From Microbacterium luticocti DSM 19459 (GTDB lineage Bacteria; Actinomycetota; Actinomycetes; Actinomycetales; Microbacteriaceae), in contig NZ_AULS01000001.1 of assembly GCF_000422405.1 (NCBI RefSeq), forward strand, positions 372,001 through 436,000: a stretch of 64,000 bases of DNA, given 5' to 3'. The translations under genes and the position numbers were made by a program. Positions 16,769 through 24,583 of this stretch are shown here, piece by piece. How positions within the stretch are numbered: the first letter of the stretch is position 1; every line of letters begins with the position of its first letter. The notes beneath the pieces were generated by a model. That model did not search any database. It was not told the origin of the DNA and worked only from the letters and a program-made list of their open reading frames with translations.

Positions 16769-18438
16769 CAGCGCGCCCCACCGCCCAGTGGGATGGACGC
16801 GCCGGGGATCGCATCGAGCAGACGCTGCGTGTACTCCTCGGACGGGTTGGCGAAGATCTCGTCGACCGTCCCCTGCTCGACCACGCGTCCCTTCTCCATC
16901 ACGCACACCTCGTCGGCGACCACGCGCACCACGGCGAGGTCGTGCGTGATGAACAGGTAGGTGAGATCGAGCTCGTTCTGCAGCTCGGCCAGCAGGGTCA
17001 GGATCTGATCCTGCACCAGCACGTCCAGCGCCGACACCGCTTCGTCGAGCACCACGATGTCGGGTTTGAGCGCGAGCGCCCGCGCGATGGCGACGCGCTG
17101 GCGCTGCCCGCCCGACAGCTCGTTCGGGTAACGTCCGGCCAGCTCCTGCGGCAGCGACACCTGCTCGAGCAGCTCGCGCACCCGGTCGCGCCGCGACGCA
17201 CGGTCGCCGACGTTGTGGATCTCGAGCGGCTCGGCGATGGTGTTGCCGATGTTGCGCAGCGGGTCGAGCGATCCGTACGGGTCCTGGAACACCGGCTGCA
17301 TGCGCCGACGCAGACCGAACACGTCACGGTTCGAGAGCCGCGCGATGTCCTTTCCGCCGATCTCGATGGCACCCGAGGTGGGATCCTCGATCTTGAGCAC
17401 CATCTTCGCGACCGTCGACTTGCCCGAACCGGACTCGCCCACCAGCGCGAGCGTCTTGCCCTTCGGGATGTCGAAGGTCACCGCATCCACCGCACGGAAC
17501 GGCACCGAACCGAACCCACCGGTACGGATCTTGTAGTCCTTGGTGAGGTCGCGCACGCGCACCGCGGGGACGTCGTTGACATCCTCGAGGTGCTCGATGC
17601 CGCGGCGCTCGGCACGGGCCTGGATGCGCTGCGAGGCGATGCTCGGCGCGGCGGCCACCAGACGCTGCGTGTACGGATGCATCGGGTTCTCGAGGATCTC
17701 GCGGCTGGGACCGGCCTCGACGATGACGCCCTGCTGCATGACCACGATCTTCTCGGCGCGCTCGGCCGCCAGGCCCAGGTCGTGGGTGATCAGCAGCACC
17801 GAGGTGCCCTTCTCGCGGGTCAGGCTCGCCATGTGGTCGAGGATCACCCGCTGCACCGTGACATCGAGCGCACTGGTGGGCTCGTCGGCGATCAGCAGCT
17901 TCGGGTCGGCGGCCAGACCGATGCCGATCAGCGCGCGCTGGCGCATGCCGCCCGAGAACTGGTGCGGGTACTGGTGCAGCCGGCGCTCGGCGTCGGCCAG
18001 GCCCGCCTGCTTGAGCACCTCGATCGTGCGCTGCTTGATCGCGTGCCGACCGTGGGCGATGCCGTTGGCGCGCACCGCCTCTTTGACCTGGAAGCCGATC
18101 GACCACACCGGGTTGAGGTTCGACATCGGGTCCTGCGGCACGTAGCCGATCTCGCGGCCGCGCACCCGCTCCATCTCGCTGCGCCCGAGCGTGGTCAGCT
18201 CGCGGCCGTCGAGGGTGATGCTGCCGGCGGTGACGTGACCGGTGCCCGGCAGCAGGTTCACGATCGCCGAGGCGGTCGTGGACTTGCCCGATCCGGACTC
18301 CCCCACGATCGCGAGCGTCTCGCCGGGGTAGATCTCCAGGCTCACTCCGTGGAGCACCTCGCGCTCGGTGCCCTGGCTGCGGAACGCCACCCGCAGGTCG
18401 CGGATGCTCAGCAGCGGCGTCTGCACGGTCTCGCTCAT
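16768..18438 (-). CDS. ABC oligopeptide importer, fused double ATPase (second system)
   Basis: The 556-residue double cassette energises the permeases encoded upstream. The first cassette has GESGSGKST, signature QFSGGMRQR and Walker B LLIADEPTSAL; the second has GESGSGKST, signature ELSGGQRQR and DIVVLDEAVSAL. It lacks the long Cys-rich C-terminal extensions of the ATPase in the first system, which explains its shorter length. The ATG 18438 overlaps the permease stop (ATGA). The frame is open upstream inside the permease gene, but that part is not coding. Confidence 0.92.
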   Translation of the reverse strand: MSETVQTPLLSIRDLRVAFRSQGTEREVLHGVSLEIYPGETLAIVGESGSGKSTTASAIVNLLPGTGHVTAGSITLDGRELTTLGRSEMERVRGREIGYVPQDPMSNLNPVWSIGFQVKEAVRANGIAHGRHAIKQRTIEVLKQAGLADAERRLHQYPHQFSGGMRQRALIGIGLAADPKLLIADEPTSALDVTVQRVILDHMASLTREKGTSVLLITHDLGLAAERAEKIVVMQQGVIVEAGPSREILENPMHPYTQRLVAAAPSIASQRIQARAERRGIEHLEDVNDVPAVRVRDLTKDYKIRTGGFGSVPFRAVDAVTFDIPKGKTLALVGESGSGKSTVAKMVLKIEDPTSGAIEIGGKDIARLSNRDVFGLRRRMQPVFQDPYGSLDPLRNIGNTIAEPLEIHNVGDRASRRDRVRELLEQVSLPQELAGRYPNELSGGQRQRVAIARALALKPDIVVLDEAVSALDVLVQDQILTLLAELQNELDLTYLFITHDLAVVRVVADEVCVMEKGRVVEQGTVDEIFANPSEEYTQRLLDAIPGASIPLGGGAR

Positions 18439-19379
18439 CGCTGAGCCCTCGCTCTCGGGTCGAGGGCGTCGCGGATCAGCTCGCCCAGCATGATGAACGC
18501 CAGCACCGTGACGGTCAGGAAGATCGACGGGTAGATCAGCGACATCGGCGCGACCCGGATGGAGGTCTGCGCGGCGCTGATCTCGGTGCCCCACGAGATG
18601 ACCTCGTCGCCGAGGCCGACGCCCAGGAACGCCAGGGTGGCCTCGGCGACGATCGCCGCGGCCAGGCTCAGCGTCGACACCACCAGCAGCGGGGCGATCG
18701 CGTTCGGGATCACGTGCGAGACGAGCGTGCCCACCTTCGACTTGCCCAGCGCACGCGATGCGGTCACGAAGTCGGACTGGCGCACCCGCAGCACTTCGGC
18801 GCGCACGACGCGTGCCGTGGATGCCCACGCGAACCCACCGATCGCGACCGACAGGGTCAGCACGTTGCGGTACTCGGCGAACACGGTCATCACGACCACG
18901 GCGGCCAGGATGTAGGGGATCGAGAAGAAGATGTCGCCCACGCGCGAGAGCACGGAGTCGAGCCATCCGCCGTAGAAGCCCGCCAACGCGCCCATGATCA
19001 GACCGATCACCGATCCGATCAGGGTGGCCAGCAGCCCCACCGACACCGACACGCGGGTGCCCCACACGATGCGTGCGTAGATGTCGCAGCCCTGGAACGT
19101 GAAACCGAGGGGATGCCCGGGGGCCGGGCCCGCATTGGAGTTGTCGAGCAGGCAGCCGTGGTCGGGCGAGGTGTGCGTGAACAGCGTCGGCCAGAACGAC
19201 ATCAGCGCGACCACGAACACGATCAGCAGCGAGATCCAGAACGTCGGACGCTTGCGGATGTCGTGCCAGGCGTCACGCCACAGGTTGGACGGTTTTGCCG
19301 CCACCTTGACCGCGTCGACGGTGATGGTCGTGGTGTCGGCGGGGGCGACGTAGTGCGTCGCGGTGGAATCACTTGACAT
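18435..19379 (-). CDS. ABC oligopeptide importer permease (DppC type, second system)
   Basis: The 314-residue permease has a first helix near residues 48-68, a periplasmic loop containing two Cys-bearing segments (DHGCLLDNSN, TFQGCDIYARIVWG) and a BPD_transp_1 domain with the EAA region TASRALGKSKVGTLVSHVIPN. It ends LIRDALDPRARAQR. It overlaps the upstream DppB-type gene by 11 bases and the ATPase gene downstream by 4. Confidence 0.92.
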   Translation of the reverse strand: MSSDSTATHYVAPADTTTITVDAVKVAAKPSNLWRDAWHDIRKRPTFWISLLIVFVVALMSFWPTLFTHTSPDHGCLLDNSNAGPAPGHPLGFTFQGCDIYARIVWGTRVSVSVGLLATLIGSVIGLIMGALAGFYGGWLDSVLSRVGDIFFSIPYILAAVVVMTVFAEYRNVLTLSVAIGGFAWASTARVVRAEVLRVRQSDFVTASRALGKSKVGTLVSHVIPNAIAPLLVVSTLSLAAAIVAEATLAFLGVGLGDEVISWGTEISAAQTSIRVAPMSLIYPSIFLTVTVLAFIMLGELIRDALDPRARAQR

Positions 19380-20298
19380 AGCGGATCCTCGGGTCCAGCA
19401 GCCCGTACAGCAGGTCGACGAGCAGGTTCACGAGTACGTAGAGGATGACGAACACGGTCACGAACGAGACGATCGTCGGCCCCTCGTGACGGATGGTGGC
19501 CTGGAACAGCGTGTTGCCCACCCCGGGGATGTTGAACACCGCCTCGGTGACGGTCGCCCCCACCAGCAGCACGCCGAAGTTCGTGGCCGAGTTCGTGATC
19601 ATCGGGATCAGCGAGTTGCGCAGCACGTGCACGGGCAGCACGCGTCCGCGGGGCAGCCCCTTGGAGTAGGCGGTGCGCACCCAGTCCTGGTTCAGCGTGT
19701 CGATGACCGAGCCGCGCATCAGCCGCATACTCGTGGCGAACAGGCTCACGCCGAGCACGATCGCAGGTAGCCACAATCCGTTCCAGCCGTTGTCGGCACC
19801 CACCGTGGGTTTGAACCACCCGAGCTTGATGGCCAGGAAGTACTGGGCGACGAAGCCGAGCACGAACACCGGGATCGACAGGAAGATGAGGCCGGCGATG
19901 AGGGCCGCGTTGTCGAACAGCTTGCCCTTGCGCAGTGCCGAGACGGTGCCGACGATGATCGACAGCGTGAACTCGATGGCGATCGACATGACCGCCAGTC
20001 GCGCGGTGACCGGCAGCGTGCGGGCCAGCACTTCGTTGACCGACTGGCCCGAGAAGGTCGTGCCCATGTCACCGCGGAAGATGCCGGTGATGTAGTACCA
20101 GTACTGCACGATGAACGGGTCGTCGAGGTGGTACTGGGCGCGCAGTTCGTTCAGCAGCGCGTCACTGGGCTGCTTGTCGCCGAACAGCGCGGCGATGGGG
20201 TCGCCGGGCATGGCGAACACCAGGAAATAGATGAGCAGCGTCGCTCCGATGAACACCGGAATCAGCTGCAACAGGCGTCTCACGATGTACGCGAGCAT
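19369..20298 (-). CDS. ABC oligopeptide importer permease (DppB type, second system)
   Basis: The 309-residue permease starts MLAYIVRRLLQLIPVFIGA, the standard DppB N-terminus, at ATG 20298 with AGGGAGGGCGC upstream as Shine-Dalgarno. The EAA loop TAYSKGLPRGRVLPVHVLRNSLIP is near residue 215 and the C-terminus reads YGLLDPRIRYVK. It lies 173 bp after the binding-protein gene, and the gap contains the strong stem-loop at 20416-20455. Confidence 0.93.
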   Translation of the reverse strand: MLAYIVRRLLQLIPVFIGATLLIYFLVFAMPGDPIAALFGDKQPSDALLNELRAQYHLDDPFIVQYWYYITGIFRGDMGTTFSGQSVNEVLARTLPVTARLAVMSIAIEFTLSIIVGTVSALRKGKLFDNAALIAGLIFLSIPVFVLGFVAQYFLAIKLGWFKPTVGADNGWNGLWLPAIVLGVSLFATSMRLMRGSVIDTLNQDWVRTAYSKGLPRGRVLPVHVLRNSLIPMITNSATNFGVLLVGATVTEAVFNIPGVGNTLFQATIRHEGPTIVSFVTVFVILYVLVNLLVDLLYGLLDPRIRYVK

Positions 20299-20415
20299 GC
20301 GCCCTCCCTTCGGGTACAGGGATGCCTCGGGCCGTGCCGCGGGCAACGACGGCGAGCATCGTGTGCTGCCGACATCCTCCCGCGAAATCCCGCCGACCGC
20401 GAGTCGAGGATGGCA

Positions 20416-20455
20416 CGCCGCGAGGCGGTGACGTGATCGTCACCGCCTCGCGGTG
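20416..20455 (-). terminator. 18-bp stem-loop between binding protein and permease genes
   Basis: Arms 20416-20433 and 20438-20455 (gccgcgaggcggtgacg against cgtcaccgcctcgcggt) pair over 18 positions with a TGAT loop and one G-T pair. It sits just 3' of the binding-protein stop. Such elements commonly act as partial terminators or mRNA 3' stabilisers that raise binding-protein levels over the membrane parts. Confidence 0.7.
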
Positions 20456-20471
20456 TGGATCCCTCGGGCGG

Positions 20472-22106
20472 TCAGCCCTTGGTGATCTCGTAGTACAGCG
20501 GAACCGAGTTCCAGCCGAAGGTGACGTTCTTCACGTTCTCGGCGTAGCCACCGGTCACGTTCGAGTACCACAGCGGAATGGCGGGCAGGTCCTGGAACAG
20601 GATCTCCTGCGCCTTCTGGTAGTCTTCGATGGCCTTGGCCGGGTCGGGCTGGGCCGCACCCTGCGCGAGCAACGCGTCGAAGTCCTTGTTCGAGTAGTCG
20701 CTGTCGTTCGAGCTGGCGCCGGTCGAGTACAGCGGCTGCAGGAAGTTGTACATGCCGGGGTAGTCGGCCTGCCAACCGGTGCGGAACGCCGTCTTGATCT
20801 TGCGGTCGTTGACGTCCTGGCGCAGCGTGGCGAAGTCGACGTACGACTTGCCCGACGCGTCGATGCCCAGCGTGTTCTTGATCGAGTTGCTCACCGCGTC
20901 GACCCACTCCTTGTGGCCGCCGTCGGCGTTGTACGCGATCTGGAAGGTGCCGCTCCACTTGGAGATGGCGTCAGCCTGGGCCCAGAGGTCCTTGGCCTTC
21001 TCGGGGTCGTACTTGAGCACCTCGGAGCCGGGGATCGAGTCCGACCAGCCGTTGATGACCGGCGAGGTGAAGTCGCTGGCAGGGGTGCGCGTCTTGTTGA
21101 AGATCTTGTCCGTGATCTGCTCACGGTTGATCGCCATCGAGATCGCTTCCTTGCGCAGCTGACCTTCCTTGCCGGTGAAGTGCTCGGCGTTGCCCGGGAT
21201 GGTGAACGACTGGAAGATCGCCGCCGGCTGGTTGACCGCACGGTCGCCCAGGGTCGACTCGAAGGTCGCGAAGGCCGAGGCCGGGATCGCGTCCAGCACG
21301 TCGAGGTCGTTCGACTGCAGGTCGGCGTAGGCCGCGTCCTGCGAGGCGTAGAACTTGATGGTCAGGCCACCGTTGTGGGCCTGACGGCCACCGGTGTACT
21401 GGTCGTTCTTGACCAGGTCGATCTGCACGTCGTGCTGCCAGGCGGTGTCGCTGGCGAGCTTGTACGGGCCGTTGCCGATCGGGTGCTCACCGAACGACTT
21501 CATGTCGTCGAACGCGACGTCGGGCAGCGGGTAGAAGGCCGAGTAGCCCAGGCGCTGCGACCAGTCGGCCGCGACCGGGCTGTTCAGCTTCACCGTGAAG
21601 GTGTAGTCGTCGACCTTCTTCAGACCGGTCAGCTCCGAGTCCTTCGTGTCGCTGAAGCCGTCGATGTCGGCGAACCACGACTGGTTCAGCTGCTTGTTCG
21701 AGAACTTCGCGCCGTACTGCCAGGCCTTGATGAAGCTGTCGGCGGTCAGTTCCTGACCGTTGGTGAACTTCTCGCCCTTCTTCAGCTTGATGGTCACGTT
21801 CGACGGGTCGTCGACCGTGATCGATTCGGCCATGTCGTTGACGAGCTTGCCCTTGGCGTCGTAGTACGCCAGGCCCGCGAAGATCGAGTCCAGGATCTTG
21901 CCGCCGCCGACCTCGTTGGTGTTGGTCGGGATGAGCGGGTTCTCCGGCTCGGAGCCATTGGCGGTGATGATCGCCGTGGAGTCGCCTCCGGCGTTCGTCT
22001 TGCCGTTGTCGCCCGAGTTGCCGCCGCCGCCCGCGCAACCGCTGAGGGCGATGGCGCCCACAGTCAGCAGAGCGAGAGACGCGAGGGCGAGCTTCGTACG
22101 CTTCAC
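20472..22106 (-). CDS. ABC oligopeptide importer, substrate-binding lipoprotein (second system)
   Basis: The 544-residue family 5 solute-binding lipoprotein heads the second importer operon. The signal peptide runs from KRTKLALASLALLTVGA to lipobox ALSGC, with the acylated Cys at residue 23 followed by a Gly-rich linker. GTG 22106 is chosen because CTGGAGG lies five bases upstream and the signal peptide starts there; an ATG 54 bases earlier lacks these. Conserved blocks include VKLNSPVAADWSQRLGY, RKEAISMAINREQITDKI and YADLQSNDLDVLDAIPA. The sequence resembles dipeptide/oligopeptide binders, but the ligand is not deducible. Confidence 0.92.
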   Translation of the reverse strand: MKRTKLALASLALLTVGAIALSGCAGGGGNSGDNGKTNAGGDSTAIITANGSEPENPLIPTNTNEVGGGKILDSIFAGLAYYDAKGKLVNDMAESITVDDPSNVTIKLKKGEKFTNGQELTADSFIKAWQYGAKFSNKQLNQSWFADIDGFSDTKDSELTGLKKVDDYTFTVKLNSPVAADWSQRLGYSAFYPLPDVAFDDMKSFGEHPIGNGPYKLASDTAWQHDVQIDLVKNDQYTGGRQAHNGGLTIKFYASQDAAYADLQSNDLDVLDAIPASAFATFESTLGDRAVNQPAAIFQSFTIPGNAEHFTGKEGQLRKEAISMAINREQITDKIFNKTRTPASDFTSPVINGWSDSIPGSEVLKYDPEKAKDLWAQADAISKWSGTFQIAYNADGGHKEWVDAVSNSIKNTLGIDASGKSYVDFATLRQDVNDRKIKTAFRTGWQADYPGMYNFLQPLYSTGASSNDSDYSNKDFDALLAQGAAQPDPAKAIEDYQKAQEILFQDLPAIPLWYSNVTGGYAENVKNVTFGWNSVPLYYEITKG

Positions 22107-22183
22107 GTGTCCTCCAGTGAAAGGGATTTGACCGCGCGATCGGGTGCGCATGCGGCGCACCGCACCCTCGCGGCGATGCGTTC

Positions 22184-22213
22184 ACCCTAGGCACGTTGAC
22201 GGCTCTGCTCCAA
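22184..22213 (-). promoter_or_regulatory. Candidate sigma-70-type promoter of the second importer operon
   Basis: TTGGAG (22208-22213) and TAGGGT (22184-22189) on the minus strand are separated by 18 bases, 78 bases before the binding-protein GTG. The divergent CPBP gene shares the 169-bp region. Confidence 0.35.
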
Positions 22214-22275
22214 ACGCAGGCCGAAAACGTTACACACCTTTTATCGGAGCGGCCGCGCATGTGACAATCTGTCGG

Positions 22276-23097
22276 GTGGCCCCTTCCGCCGTGACCCGCG
22301 CTCCCCTGCCCCGTGCCCGGTTGTGGTGGGAGGTCGGGCTGGTGCTGGCCTGCACCCTCGGTCAGTCGGCCGTGTATTCGGTGCTGCAGCTGGTGCGCCG
22401 GCTGCTGGCACCCGTGCCGCTGGGCGCGCAGCAGACCCAGCTGAACCCGACGCAGTCGCCCGAACCCGTCTGGGACATCGTCTACCAGTTGCTGGACATC
22501 GCGTTCTCACTGGCCCTGGTAGGCCTGGTGCTGTACCTGCTGTGGGATGCCACCTCCGGCCCGTTCCGGCGGATCGGGCTGGATCTGACCCGGCCGCTGC
22601 GGGATCTGGGTGCGGGGGCGGCGATCGCCCTGATCATCGGCATCCCGGGCCTGGGCCTGTACGCCCTCGGGCGTGTGCTGGGCATCACGGTGCAGGTCGC
22701 GGCATCCCCCCTCGACCCGGACTGGTGGACGATCCCCCTGCTGGTGCTCTCGGCGGTGCGCGCCGGGCTGCAGGAGGAGGTGATCATGATCGGCTACCTG
22801 TTCGCGCGGCTGCGCCAGGCGGGGTGGAACGGGTGGACGATCATCCTCGCGTCGGCGATGCTGCGCGGTGCGTACCACGCGTACCAGGGCATCGGCCCGA
22901 TCGTCGGCAACTTCGTGATGGGGGTCGTGTTCGGCTGGTGCTACCGCCGGTGGGGCCGGGTGATGCCGCTGGTGGTCGCACACACCATCCTCGACGTGGT
23001 CTCGTTCGTCGGATACCCGCTGGCGGCGGCCTGGTGGCCCGGCGTGTTCGCCCCCGCGCCTGCGGGCACGCCCACCCCCTCGCCCACCGCGAGCTGA
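22276..23097 (+). CDS. CPBP-family intramembrane glutamic endopeptidase
   Basis: The 273-residue membrane protein belongs to the Rce1/CPBP (Abi) family. The catalytic motif is complete: EEVIMIGYLFARLR (EExxxxxxxxxxR near residue 165), HAYQG after RGAY (near 195), and AHTILDVV (near 235). About eight helices are expected. The start is placed at GTG 22276 (MAPSAVTRAPLPRARLWWEV); the frame is open further upstream to 22144, but that segment is Arg/His-rich and not membrane-like. It diverges from the oligopeptide binding protein. Substrate unknown; bacterial members often process peptides or serve in bacteriocin self-protection. Confidence 0.88.
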   Translation: MAPSAVTRAPLPRARLWWEVGLVLACTLGQSAVYSVLQLVRRLLAPVPLGAQQTQLNPTQSPEPVWDIVYQLLDIAFSLALVGLVLYLLWDATSGPFRRIGLDLTRPLRDLGAGAAIALIIGIPGLGLYALGRVLGITVQVAASPLDPDWWTIPLLVLSAVRAGLQEEVIMIGYLFARLRQAGWNGWTIILASAMLRGAYHAYQGIGPIVGNFVMGVVFGWCYRRWGRVMPLVVAHTILDVVSFVGYPLAAAWWPGVFAPAPAGTPTPSPTAS

Positions 23098-23160
23098 CCC
23101 GGGCCCGATCTCGCCCTCGCCCGATCCCGAGCGCGCCCCGATCCCGCCCTCGGCAATCCC

Positions 23161-23229
23161 GCGAGAGTGCTTCTGACGGACGAGGGTTCGGGTATTGCCT
23201 GCTCTTTCGTCCGGCAGATGCACTCTCGC
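23161..23229. repeat. Palindromic element, copy 1
   Basis: Arms 23161-23183 and 23207-23229 (gcgagagtgcttctgacgg... and its complement) match at 21 of 23 positions and enclose a 23-base loop. The same element recurs at 24463-24529 with the same loop length. It lies between the CPBP gene and the AbiEi-like gene. Confidence 0.85.
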
Positions 23230-23375
23230 CGGGGATTCACTGGATGTCGGCGGGCGGCGGACCTCGCGACGGCCTCGGCCTCCACATGGGGCGGCAGGAC
23301 GACGGGACGCGTGAGTTATCCACAGTTGCGGCACCCGGCGCCCACGTCGATCGGCGCTTTGAGCAGGCTGGAGGG

Positions 23376-24362
23376 ATGCTGATCCTCGACGCCATGATCG
23401 CCATACGCACCTCGCCCATCGCACTGGTCCGCTGGTCCGAGATGCCGCATGCCGAGCGGGCCATCGCTCGGGGAGAAGTGGTGCGGGTCCGTCGCGGGGT
23501 GTTCGCCCTTGCGAGCGAATGGAGTGCACTGGCGCACTGGGACCGCTACCTGGCACGGGTACATGCCGTGGCCCTGATCCATCCGGATGCGGTGTTCTGC
23601 CTTGAGTCGGCCGCGGTGCTGCTCGGCCTTCCGGTGATGGGAGACCCTGTCACCGTCCATGTGCTCCTCCCGCCGACAGGCACATCGCGCCAGCTTGCCG
23701 GGGTTCGCACGCACCGGTCCGCGCCGGAGCGCACCATCGTGCGCGATGCGGGCATCAACCTCACTGCACCCATCGACACGGCGGTCGACATCGCCCGGCA
23801 CCGCCACAATGCGTTCGGGCTCGCCGTGGCGGATGCTGCGCTGCGCGTCGACCCGGTACTCGACCGTGACGACCTCATTCGCCTCAACGAGAGACGGTTG
23901 AGCAGCCGTGGCCGGAACATCGCGCGTTGGCCACTGGCTCGGGCAACCGCACTCGCTGAGACAGCACTGGAGTCGGTCAGCCGAGCGTGCGTCGAATGGC
24001 TCGGCTTCCCTATGCCCGAATTGCAGGTGACTTTTCGTACGCACGGAGTCGAGGATCGATGTGACTTCCTGTGGCGGACCTACGCACTCTGTGGCGAAGC
24101 GGACGGCGACCTGAAGTACGACGGTCGATTCGGCGATCCCCGCGCCATCCTGCACCTGCAGTCAGAGCGCGACAGCAGACTGCGCACACGCTTTCGGGCC
24201 GTCGCCCACTGGGGATGGCGTGAGGCGACCGATGTCGCACCGTTGCGTGGCATCCTCACCGGTGTCGGGCTGCCCCAGGTCGCGCCCGAGGACACCGCAC
24301 AGCTCGTCTCACTGCGCCGCGCCCTCACGCCGAGGACGTCGTCCGCCGCGCCGCACCGCTGA
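23376..24362 (+). CDS. AbiEi-type winged-helix protein with C-terminal DUF559/nuclease-like domain
   Basis: A 328-residue protein of a kind common in actinobacteria. The N-terminal ~90 residues resemble the type IV antitoxin AbiEi winged-helix region (ERAIARGEVVRVRRGVFAL, then HPDAVFCLESAAVLLGLP). The C-terminal ~100 residues carry a restriction-endonuclease-like pattern: CDFLWR, then GEADGDLKYDG, then ERDSRLRTRF and AVAHWGWRE. No AbiEii-type nucleotidyltransferase gene is adjacent, so it is an orphan. ATG 23376 has GGAGGG directly abutting it; ATG 23394 is an alternative start without a better ribosome site. Base composition is visibly lower in G+C than its neighbours, and it sits between two copies of the palindromic element, which suggests acquisition. 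Confidence 0.75.
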   Translation: MLILDAMIAIRTSPIALVRWSEMPHAERAIARGEVVRVRRGVFALASEWSALAHWDRYLARVHAVALIHPDAVFCLESAAVLLGLPVMGDPVTVHVLLPPTGTSRQLAGVRTHRSAPERTIVRDAGINLTAPIDTAVDIARHRHNAFGLAVADAALRVDPVLDRDDLIRLNERRLSSRGRNIARWPLARATALAETALESVSRACVEWLGFPMPELQVTFRTHGVEDRCDFLWRTYALCGEADGDLKYDGRFGDPRAILHLQSERDSRLRTRFRAVAHWGWREATDVAPLRGILTGVGLPQVAPEDTAQLVSLRRALTPRTSSAAPHR

Positions 24363-24462
24363 ACCACCTCCCGGCCGACCCCTCCCACGCCTTCCCCCGC
24401 CGCCCGGCTTCCCCCGCCGCCCGGCGCGACATCCGCGCTTGTCGACGAGAGTCACTTGTCGA

Positions 24463-24529
24463 CGAGAGTGCTTCTGACGGACGAAGAAGCGGGTAGTCCC
24501 CGCACTCTCGTCCGTCAGAAGCACTCTCG
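24463..24529. repeat. Palindromic element, copy 2
   Basis: Perfect 22-base arms (24463-24484 and 24508-24529) around a 23-base loop; the arm sequence is that of the 23161-23229 copy. A partial extra start (cgacgagagt) occurs at about 24443, and a 17-bp duplication cttcccccgccgcccgg precedes it (24390-24420). It lies between the convergent AbiEi-like gene and gcvP, where it could also end transcription from both sides. Confidence 0.85.
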
Positions 24530-24583
24530 CGGTGAAGACCCGCGGTGGGGACTCCGGTGAGGAAGAGGCCGACGCCCGCGGGG

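Noticed and set aside
22144-22275. 44-residue N-terminal extension of the CPBP protease
   Set aside because: Rich in Arg/His/Pro, crosses the shared promoter region, and the hydrophobic protein begins naturally at GTG 22276.
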